A stretch of 64,000 nucleotides of DNA, taken from Novosphingobium sp. Rr 2-17. GTDB taxonomy: Bacteria > Pseudomonadota > Alphaproteobacteria > Sphingomonadales > Sphingomonadaceae. The position numbers were made by a program, and so were the translations under genes. The stretch lies in the NCBI RefSeq assembly GCF_000272475.1, contig NZ_AKFJ01000086.1:1-64000 (forward strand). Direction: 5' to 3'. Below the pieces are notes generated by a model, which ran no database searches, was not told where the DNA came from, and saw only the letters and a list, made by a program, of their open reading frames with translations. This document shows, in pieces, positions 50,621 through 57,929 of this stretch; position 1 is the stretch's first letter, and each line of letters starts with the position of its first letter.

Positions 50621-52348
50621 ATGCAAGGACACTACCGCAAAGCCTGGGGGGCCGATCCGCTCGATGGCGGCGGCTGGCGCTTTCGCCTGTGGGCGCCGGA
50701 CGCCTGCGGGGTCGGCGTAGAACTGGGCCCACGCGCGGTGGCGATGCAGCGGGGCAGCGATGGCTGGTGGTGGGGCGTCGATATCGATGCGACCACGGGC
50801 GAGGCCTATCGCTTCGCGATCGACGGCGGGCACTATCCTGATCCGGCGTCGCGCCAGCAGGAGGGTGATGTTCACGGCCCATCGCTACTGGTCGATCCAC
50901 GCGATTTCGCCTGGCGTCACGATTGGCGAGGCGTCCCCTGGCACGATGCCGTGGTGTACGAACTGCATGTGGGTACGTTCACGGACGAAGGCACGTTCGC
51001 CGCCGCCGCCCAAGCGCTGCCACGCCTGGCTGATCTGGGCGTGACGATGGTGGAATTGATGCCGGTCGCCCAGTTCGATGGCGCGCGGGGGTGGGGCTAT
51101 GACGGCGTGTTGCCCTACGCGCCGCATCCGGCGTACGGCACCCCCGACGACATGCGCGCCTTCGTCGACGCCGCGCATGGGCTGGGCATCGGCGTATTGC
51201 TGGACGTGGTGTACAACCACCTCGGCCCTTCCGGGAACTACCTGCCGGCCTGGTGCAAAGGCTTCATGCACCCCGATCGTGCTTCGCCCTGGGGGGAGGG
51301 GATCGCCTACGAGGAGCGCGCCGTGCGCGATTACTTCGTGGACAATGCGCTGTTCTGGCTGACCGAATATCGCCTCGACGGTCTGCGGCTGGATGCGGTC
51401 CACGCGATCGACGACCGCTCACGCCTGCACTTGCTCGACGAACTGGGCCAGCGAGTGCGCGCGTTCGATTGGGGCCGACCGATCCACCTCGTCACCGAGG
51501 ACGACCGCAACCTCGTGCGCTATTTTGAGCCCGAAGCGCCGTTCACGGCCACCTGGAACGACGATTGGCACCACGCGGTCCATTGCCTGCTGACCGGCGA
51601 GGACGAAAGCTACTACGCCTCATTCGCGCGCGACCCACTCGCCGATATCGAAATGGCGCTGCGTGATGGCTACGTGGTCCAGGGGCAGCCGCGCGAGGGC
51701 GATCCGCACCAGCGTGGTGAACCTTCCACGCAACTGCCGCGCACGGTTTTCGTCAACTTCCTGGGCAACCATGACCAGGTCGGCAACCGTGCACAAGGTG
51801 AGCGGCTGCACCATCTGGTGTCCGATCGCACCGCCTATCGCGTCGTCACCGCGCTGACTTTGCTGGCGCCGTTCACGCCGATGCTGTTCATGGGCGACGA
51901 ATTTTTCACCGATGCACCGTTCCAGTTCTTCGTCGATTTCCAGGGCGATCTGGCCGATGCCGTGCGCAAGGGCCGCGCGGCGGAGTTTGCGCAATTCCGC
52001 TCTTTCGGCGGCCCGGTGCCCGATCCGACTGCACCTGAAACCTTTGCAGCCTCAAAGATTGGCCAGCCCGAACGCGACGAACAGCAGGCCCATGCCGCAT
52101 TCGTCCGCGATCTGCTGGCGCTGCGCCGCGCGCATGTCGTGCCTTTGCTGGCGGCAAACGCCTTGCCCGTGGCCGAGGTGACGCGGGACGGTGCTTTGAT
52201 CGAGGCGACTTGGCGCTTCGGCTCCAAAAGGCTGCTGCTGCGTTGCTTGTTGGGAGAGGGGACGTTCGCTCCGCATCCCGATCCGCTGGTCGTGATCCGT
52301 GGGGATGACAGCGCGTTCGCGTTTTCCGCTGCAGTCGAAAGCGAGTGA
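50621..52348 (+). CDS. treZ: Malto-oligosyltrehalose trehalohydrolase
   Basis: This 575-residue GH13 enzyme releases trehalose from the end of maltooligosyl-trehalose. The N-terminal domain (WRFRLWAPDACGVGVELG) is followed by the barrel with DVVYNHLGPSGNYL, Asp258 in GLRLDAVH, Glu293 in LVTEDDRN and Asp385 in LGNHDQVGNRAQGERL, the last being typical of TreZ. It sits between glgX and treY; its stop overlaps the treY GTG start by four bases (GTGA). The three genes form one operon for trehalose synthesis from glycogen. Confidence 0.96.
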   Translation: MQGHYRKAWGADPLDGGGWRFRLWAPDACGVGVELGPRAVAMQRGSDGWWWGVDIDATTGEAYRFAIDGGHYPDPASRQQEGDVHGPSLLVDPRDFAWRHDWRGVPWHDAVVYELHVGTFTDEGTFAAAAQALPRLADLGVTMVELMPVAQFDGARGWGYDGVLPYAPHPAYGTPDDMRAFVDAAHGLGIGVLLDVVYNHLGPSGNYLPAWCKGFMHPDRASPWGEGIAYEERAVRDYFVDNALFWLTEYRLDGLRLDAVHAIDDRSRLHLLDELGQRVRAFDWGRPIHLVTEDDRNLVRYFEPEAPFTATWNDDWHHAVHCLLTGEDESYYASFARDPLADIEMALRDGYVVQGQPREGDPHQRGEPSTQLPRTVFVNFLGNHDQVGNRAQGERLHHLVSDRTAYRVVTALTLLAPFTPMLFMGDEFFTDAPFQFFVDFQGDLADAVRKGRAAEFAQFRSFGGPVPDPTAPETFAASKIGQPERDEQQAHAAFVRDLLALRRAHVVPLLAANALPVAEVTRDGALIEATWRFGSKRLLLRCLLGEGTFAPHPDPLVVIRGDDSAFAFSAAVESE

Positions 52349-54522
52349 GTTCCATGCCAGAGTTCGCCCCGCCTCTCATCGCCACATATCGCCTGCAGTT
52401 GCGCGATGGCGTGGGCCTCGACCAAGCCCGCGCTTTGCTGCCCAGGCTGGTAGAACTGGGCGTGAGCCACCTCTACCTCTCGCCGTTGTTCCGGGCGGCA
52501 CAAGCTTCTACCCATGGCTACGACGTGATCGACCCCAACGAAGTCGATCCGGTGATTGGTGGGGAAACGGCCTTCCTCGAACTGGCGGACGCGGCGCGCG
52601 CGGCTGGTGTCGGTATCGTGCTGGACATCGTGCCCAACCACATGGGCTTTACCCCGCAGAACCCCTATGTCGCGGACGTGATGCGGCATGGCCGCGAGAG
52701 CGAATACGCGCCGGTGTTCGATATCGACTGGGATCGCGGCAAGCTGCATTTTCCGGTGCTCGATGGCGCCTTGCGCGATGTTTTGGCCGCTGGGCAGATC
52801 GCGCTTGGCAAAGGCGGCGCGTTGGTCATTTATGGCCAGGACTACCCGCTGCGCGATACCGCACTGGCGCGCACGCTCGCCGAGCAAGGGGAACTGGACG
52901 AAGCCGCGCTCACCGCGCTGCTGGCCGAGCAATATTGGTCGGTGGGGGATTGGCGCACCACAGCGAACGCCATCATTCATCGCCGCTTCTTCAATATATC
53001 CAGCCTGATCGGGGTGCGGCAGGAAGACCCGGCGGTATTCGCACTGACCCATCGCTGGATCGTCGCGCAAGTCGCTGCCGGGCGGGTGCAGGGCCTGCGT
53101 GTCGATCATGTCGATGGCCTTGCCCGTCCCGGCGGCTATCTCCATCGCTTGCGCCAGGCCGTGGGTAACGTGCCGGTGTGGATCGAAAAGATCGTCAAGC
53201 AAGGTGAGGAAATCCCCCTCAGTTGGCCGATCGAAGGGATGAGCGGTTACGAGTTCATGACGCCGGTCACGCAGCTTCTGACCAACCCGGATGGCCTAGC
53301 GGCGCTGCGCGAAGCGGCGACGGGGGTGGTCCCGGCAGACACTTGCGAGGAAGTCCGCGTCGTGCGCCGGGAACTGCTGCAGACCACGTTCGGCCCCGAA
53401 CTGCGCCGGCTGACCGATACCGCCTTGGCCGCGCTGGGCCGTTCGGCGGATGGTAGCGCAGAGATCAGCGCGTCGCTGACGAAGCTGTTGGTTGATTGGC
53501 CGGTCTATCGTTCATACACCGCAGATGGCGGCTTGCTCGACCCGAACCTGGCGGTTGCCGGCGATCCTTTGCTCGACTTGCTGCGCGGCACCGACGATCC
53601 GCACGCCCGTGCCTTCGCCGCGCGGTTCGAGCAGCTTACCGGCGCGCTTACCGCCAAGTCGGAAGAAGACACGGTGTTCTACCGTGCGGTGGCCTATCTG
53701 CCGTTCTGCGAAGTGGGTGGGGAGCCGGACCTGGCGCCGATCACGGGGGAAACCTTCGGGGCACAGATGCAGGCGCGGGCCGGGCGCAGTCCGCTGGCGC
53801 TCAATACCCTGTCCACTCACGATACCAAGCGCACCGCCGATGCGCGCGCGGCGATCGTGGCGCTCAGCCATTTGCCCAACCTCGCCCGCCGCCTAGCGTC
53901 CGGCGCCATGGAGCGCGCCGCGGACGCGGGTGTCGCACCACGCTGGGGAATTTACGGGTTGCAGGTCGCGCTGATGATGCGCCACCAGCCCGACGCCGCC
54001 GCCCGCGTGTGCGAGCATATCGCCAAGGCTATGCGCGAGGCAAAGGACGCCTCGTCTCACGAGGCTCCCGATGAAGCGGCGGAGCGGCGGGTAGGGGAGT
54101 TGTGCCTGGACCTTCTGACCGCACTGACCTCTCACGCACTTTGGTCTGCCCAGGAAGAAGCGCAGTTCGACCGTGTGTACGCCCAGGTCGTGCTGGCACA
54201 GGCCGCGCTGCATCTTACCGCACCCGGCGTGCCCGATCTCTATCAGGGGACCGAGGGGGTGGTGATCGGGCTGACCGATCCCGACAATCGCCGCGCGGTC
54301 GATTGGGAACCGCCGCTTCAACGAGACACGCTGGATGGTCGCAAGCGGGCGCTTACCCATGAACTCCTCGCGCAACGACGCCAGCGGCCCGACCTTTTTA
54401 CGCACGGCGACTACGAACTGGCCAATGAGGGCGATCGCTGGATCGTGCGCCGATCCTGGGAGGGCGAAAGTGCCGAATGGGCGATCGAAAAGCCCGGTGC
54501 GGAGACCTTACCTTCCGTCTAA
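52345..54522 (+). CDS. treY: Malto-oligosyltrehalose synthase
   Basis: This 725-residue GH13 isomerase turns the reducing-end alpha-1,4 bond of maltodextrin into alpha-1,1. It begins IATYRLQLRDGVGLDQARALLPRL, the TreY signature, then HLYLSPLFRAAQASTHGYDVID and DIVPNHMG. Catalytic residues: Asp254 in GLRVDHVDGLARP, Glu281 in WIEKIV, Asp493 in STHDTKRTADARA. GTG 52345 overlaps treZ; ATG 54 of the same line (52354) is an alternative that removes three residues. The product is passed to TreZ. Confidence 0.96.
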   Translation: MSSMPEFAPPLIATYRLQLRDGVGLDQARALLPRLVELGVSHLYLSPLFRAAQASTHGYDVIDPNEVDPVIGGETAFLELADAARAAGVGIVLDIVPNHMGFTPQNPYVADVMRHGRESEYAPVFDIDWDRGKLHFPVLDGALRDVLAAGQIALGKGGALVIYGQDYPLRDTALARTLAEQGELDEAALTALLAEQYWSVGDWRTTANAIIHRRFFNISSLIGVRQEDPAVFALTHRWIVAQVAAGRVQGLRVDHVDGLARPGGYLHRLRQAVGNVPVWIEKIVKQGEEIPLSWPIEGMSGYEFMTPVTQLLTNPDGLAALREAATGVVPADTCEEVRVVRRELLQTTFGPELRRLTDTALAALGRSADGSAEISASLTKLLVDWPVYRSYTADGGLLDPNLAVAGDPLLDLLRGTDDPHARAFAARFEQLTGALTAKSEEDTVFYRAVAYLPFCEVGGEPDLAPITGETFGAQMQARAGRSPLALNTLSTHDTKRTADARAAIVALSHLPNLARRLASGAMERAADAGVAPRWGIYGLQVALMMRHQPDAAARVCEHIAKAMREAKDASSHEAPDEAAERRVGELCLDLLTALTSHALWSAQEEAQFDRVYAQVVLAQAALHLTAPGVPDLYQGTEGVVIGLTDPDNRRAVDWEPPLQRDTLDGRKRALTHELLAQRRQRPDLFTHGDYELANEGDRWIVRRSWEGESAEWAIEKPGAETLPSV

Positions 54523-54636
54523 AGCGGTCAGATCACGTCCGGCGAACGCGGATGTGCCTTGCTTCATATTCTACTAGCGATATTGCGGTCTCACGTGAAA
54601 GCGGCGAACTGCCGCAAGCGAGAGGGATTTCCTGAG

Positions 54637-55938
54637 ATGGCGATTACGGCGGTTACGAACGGCTCGGGGAAGGACCTGGGCGACGAAGGCGCGAGTGGCC
54701 ATGTCGATGCGCCGGAACTGCGCTATTTCGTGATGTCGCTGTTCTTCATCTTCGGCGGGATCACCAGCCTCAACGACGTGATAATTCCCAAGCTGAAAGA
54801 GCTGTTCACGCTCAGCTACACCCAGGCGATGCTGGTGCAGTTCTGCTTTTTCACCGCTTACGCCGTGATCGGGGTGCCGGCAGCGATGCTGGTGCGCAAG
54901 GTCGGCTACATGCGCGGTGCGGCGGCGGGCTTGGTCATCATGATCGGCGGGTGCCTGGCGTTTATCCCGGCCTCGCAGACGGCGACGTATTGGCTGTTCC
55001 TGGCCGCGTACTTCGTGCTGGCGACCGGCGTGGTGGTCGTGCAGGTCGTGGCCAATCCGCTCATCAGCCTGCTGGGCAAGCCGGAGACCGCCAGTTCGCG
55101 CCTGACCTTCGCGCAAGGCTTCAACTCGCTGGGGACCACGATCTTCCCGATCGTGGGTTCAGTGCTGATCCTGGGCAGTCTGGCCAAGGTTTCGGCCAAG
55201 GATCTCTCCGGGCCAGCGCTCGACGCCTATCGTCGGGCCGAGAGCGCGGCGATCGTTCATGGCTATCTTGGCATTGCCGTCGCCCTGGCGCTTGTCGCCG
55301 TCGCGGTATGGCTGTTCCGCAATCGGCTTCCGGCTGAACGTCACCCGGATAGCAAGGGCTTTGCCGGGTTCGACCTGCTGCGCCGTCCGCGCTTCTCGTA
55401 TGGTGCACTGAGCATCTTTCTGTACGTGGGCGCCGAAGTGTCGATCGGTTCGCTGATCGTCAGTTATCTGATGCAGCCGCATGTTCTGGCACTGCCCGAA
55501 CAATCGGCAGGCAAGCTGATCGGTTTGTACTGGGGTGGAGCGATGGTCGGACGCTTCATCGGATCGGCCGTGCTGCGGGTGCTCAACCCCGGCGTGGTGC
55601 TGACCTTCAACGCGTGCTTGGCGATCGCGCTAATCGCACTGTCGATCAACACCACCGGTTACGTCGCGGGCTATGCGCTGCTGGCAGTCGGGCTGATGAA
55701 CTCGATCATGTTCCCCACGATCTTCACCCTGGCGTGCGAGAAGCTGGGCACTCGGGCAGCGGATGGATCGGGCATCATCAACGTCGCCATCTGCGGCGGC
55801 GCGATCATACCGCTGGCGACCGGCGGCTTGGCGGACCTTGCCGGTGGCAATCTGGGGATGGCCCTGCTGCTGCCCGTCGCGTGCTACGCCGTGATCGCCG
55901 GGTTCGGATTGTTCGCCAGGCGCCCGGCAGCGGGCTAA
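54637..55938 (+). CDS. MFS sugar transporter (FucP/glucose-galactose type)
   Basis: This 433-residue major-facilitator protein has 12 helices. ELRYFVMSLFFIFGGITSLNDVIIPKLKELFTLSYTQAMLVQF is the hallmark of the FucP/GluP branch that brings sugars in with protons, and ADGSGIINVAICGGAIIPLATG lies in helix 11. It follows treY on the same strand after 115 bases and may move glucose or a related sugar tied to trehalose/glucan metabolism. The start ATG 54637 has AGAGGG upstream at a rather long spacing. Confidence 0.9.
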   Translation: MAITAVTNGSGKDLGDEGASGHVDAPELRYFVMSLFFIFGGITSLNDVIIPKLKELFTLSYTQAMLVQFCFFTAYAVIGVPAAMLVRKVGYMRGAAAGLVIMIGGCLAFIPASQTATYWLFLAAYFVLATGVVVVQVVANPLISLLGKPETASSRLTFAQGFNSLGTTIFPIVGSVLILGSLAKVSAKDLSGPALDAYRRAESAAIVHGYLGIAVALALVAVAVWLFRNRLPAERHPDSKGFAGFDLLRRPRFSYGALSIFLYVGAEVSIGSLIVSYLMQPHVLALPEQSAGKLIGLYWGGAMVGRFIGSAVLRVLNPGVVLTFNACLAIALIALSINTTGYVAGYALLAVGLMNSIMFPTIFTLACEKLGTRAADGSGIINVAICGGAIIPLATGGLADLAGGNLGMALLLPVACYAVIAGFGLFARRPAAG

Positions 55939-55977
55939 GGCGTAACGCCTACCGCGTTGCAGGCTCGCACGAAAAAG

Positions 55978-56007
55978 TGCGTGGCGCACCCTGGGGTGCG
56001 CCACGCA
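55978..56007. terminator. Strong hairpin after the sugar transporter gene
   Basis: TGCGTGGCGCACC (55978-55990) pairs perfectly with GGTGCGCCACGCA (55995-56007) over a CTGG loop. The stem is 13 bp. An A5 run stands just before it, so on the minus strand it would be followed by TTTTT. On the plus strand no T-run follows, and termination of the transporter transcript there is inferred from position. Confidence 0.7.
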
Positions 56008-56538
56008 AGTGGGAGGTACTCGGTAATGACGCGCCGAGGCGGCGTCGAAGTGAAGCGCGGCTTCCGGTCCGCGCTGTGGTCGCGTGTCAGAAAGCTGACA
56101 GATCGACCGTGGTGCGCCGTGTGGCAGCGCTCACTTGCCTATCCTATTTAGACGATGATTCAGGACCGCGCCTGTTATGTACGGTAGCAAAGCCGTGATC
56201 GGGTTCGTTAAAGCGGTTGAGGCCGCACGTTACTGGTGTTCAGGAAGGTGTACGGGCCCGTCCGCTTACCATGGCGGACCTTGTTCACACCCGCTCGCGC
56301 CAGCCTTATCTCGTTGAGATTGCGAACGTTACACTGCGCGTTACAGTTGTAGAGAAGTCGCGATGCAGCCGATTGATGGGCACCGTTCCGCCCTGCTGTT
56401 CGCCCAGGGGTGGCTTTAGAGCGTTTTCGAAGCAGGTGGAATCACCTGCTGACCCGGAAAACGCGGCGAAACAAGAGTCTAGAGCAACCGAGCCGATGCA
56501 ATCGGATCGGAACTTGCTCTAGCGGCCCGCTCGGCGAA
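56008..56538. other. Gene-free stretch between transporter and winged-helix regulator
   Basis: These 530 bases separate two convergent genes. The only clear structure is the 105-bp repeat at 56421-56525, which reaches to within 14 bases of the regulator's stop codon. Short open frames here show no protein-like composition. Confidence 0.4.
56421..56525. repeat. 105-bp dispersed two-hairpin repeat, copy 2
   Basis: It matches 38953-39057 almost base for base, in the same orientation. The four differences seen by eye leave the AGCAGGTG / CACCTGCT and CCGAT / ATCGG stems intact, which suggests that the folds are kept. Confidence 0.9.
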
Positions 56539-57843
56539 TTAGCGGCGCTGCATTTCTTCGGGATGCCAGATGCCTGCCGAGCGGATCGGCCTTGCCACGA
56601 TCAGCGAGCTGCTCAGGTTCACGCTGCCCAGGGTGCGAACTTCGTACAGAGCCTCGAACGCGTCGCCCTTGGTCTTGGCGGCGATTTCGGCGAGTTGTTC
56701 GGGATCGACCATGATCTGTGCAGCTTGGGCCACCGCCGCATCGCGCGTGCCCGAGATGATCATGATGCGGTTGCCCGAGGGGCCGGGAATGCTGGCGATA
56801 TAGGCATAGTCGCGCTGGGGGGTCTTGCCGTCGGCGACAACGGCCCAATCGGAATCGAACCTACGCCCGTTGGCTTTGTCGATCAGTTCGTCATAGTTGC
56901 CACCGATCTTGAAGCCGGATGCGCGGAACAAGGGATCGCGCAAAATCCCCAGGCCGCTCAGGAATCCGACGTAGATAACGTTGGTGTTCTTGAGCATTTC
57001 TGGGGTGACCTGGGACATGCGCGTCACTTGTGGGCGTACGCCGGTCTTCGAGCCAGCGCTCGTCGCCACCGGCAGCAATTCGCGCAGGGCCGGCCCGATG
57101 CTGACGGGTAGATACGACAAGTCGAGATCGAGGTAATGATCGCGCGCGTACGGATTGGTCATCCGCAACACGTCGAGCTCGTCGCGCGAGTTGATCGAGA
57201 AGTCCCGTACCAGACGCGAGACGTTGAAGGTGTCGGGTGAATCGCCAAAAATGTAGTAATCGCCGCCGACGATGAAGCTGGGGTTACGGCTGCGTGCGAT
57301 CGGCTGCCACACCGGGCTGCGGACGATCGCTGCCGACGGATCGGCGCCGCCCAGCAAGGGATAAGCCAGCCACCCGCCGGCGTTGACCAGCAGGAACAGC
57401 CCGGCGACGATCCAGAAGCGGCTGAGGCGCGGCTTGCGCGCTGGTTCCGGAAGGAGTTCCGGCTCCGGACCGGCTTCATCCGGGTTGACTGCGGGTGCTT
57501 CTGGTTCCGCGCCTCGGGCCAGCGTAAGCTGATATTCGCCCAGCGGCAGCAGGATGCGGTCTTCTTCGGGGGCAAGCTTGGTGTTGAAATCTTCGAGCTT
57601 GCGGCGCAGTCGGTGGATGTAGACCCGAACCGAGGCGTCCTGCATGATGTCGAAGTTGGAATCCTTGCCGAAGACCTCTTGCGCGATCTCGATTTCCTTG
57701 GGGATCCGCCCGGCGAGCGAGCTTTCCAGCAGGTAATCGAACAAACGGATCAGCGGATCGGAACGGCCAAGCCTGCCGCTGTCACGCAGGCGCGCGGCGC
57801 CCGCGATCAAACGCTCGTTATAGTCTTCGCCCCTGCTCTCCAT
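56539..57843 (-). CDS. Membrane-anchored winged-helix regulator
   Basis: This 434-residue protein has ToxR/CadC-like topology. Residues about 1-110 form a winged-helix DNA-binding domain: RLFDYLLESSLAGRIPKEIEIAQEVFGK, then SVRVYIHRLRRKLEDF and LPLGEYQLTLA. A Pro/Glu-rich linker and one membrane helix (FWIVAGLFLLVNAGGWLAYPLL) follow. The remaining 265 residues are outside and include NPSFIVGGDYYIFGD, NTNVIYVGFLSGLGILRDPLF and IMIISGTRDAAVAQAA. The outer domain might sense a ligand. It lies 86 bases downstream of the TonB receptor on the same strand, after a clear terminator. Confidence 0.85.
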   Translation of the reverse strand: MESRGEDYNERLIAGAARLRDSGRLGRSDPLIRLFDYLLESSLAGRIPKEIEIAQEVFGKDSNFDIMQDASVRVYIHRLRRKLEDFNTKLAPEEDRILLPLGEYQLTLARGAEPEAPAVNPDEAGPEPELLPEPARKPRLSRFWIVAGLFLLVNAGGWLAYPLLGGADPSAAIVRSPVWQPIARSRNPSFIVGGDYYIFGDSPDTFNVSRLVRDFSINSRDELDVLRMTNPYARDHYLDLDLSYLPVSIGPALRELLPVATSAGSKTGVRPQVTRMSQVTPEMLKNTNVIYVGFLSGLGILRDPLFRASGFKIGGNYDELIDKANGRRFDSDWAVVADGKTPQRDYAYIASIPGPSGNRIMIISGTRDAAVAQAAQIMVDPEQLAEIAAKTKGDAFEALYEVRTLGSVNLSSSLIVARPIRSAGIWHPEEMQRR

Positions 57844-57888
57844 GCGGCGTGAGTACCAGTCGTCGGCCTCGCTTCAAGCGAAAAGGCA

Positions 57889-57918
57889 CAAAAAGGGACC
57901 GAAGTTGCCCTCGGTCCC
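57889..57918 (-). terminator. Rho-independent terminator of the TonB receptor gene
   Basis: On the minus strand GGGACCGA / TCGGTCCC form an 8-bp stem with an 8-base loop, followed directly by TTTTT. It lies 12 bases after the receptor stop codon and separates that gene from the winged-helix regulator. Confidence 0.9.
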
Positions 57919-57929
57919 GGATCGCGGCG

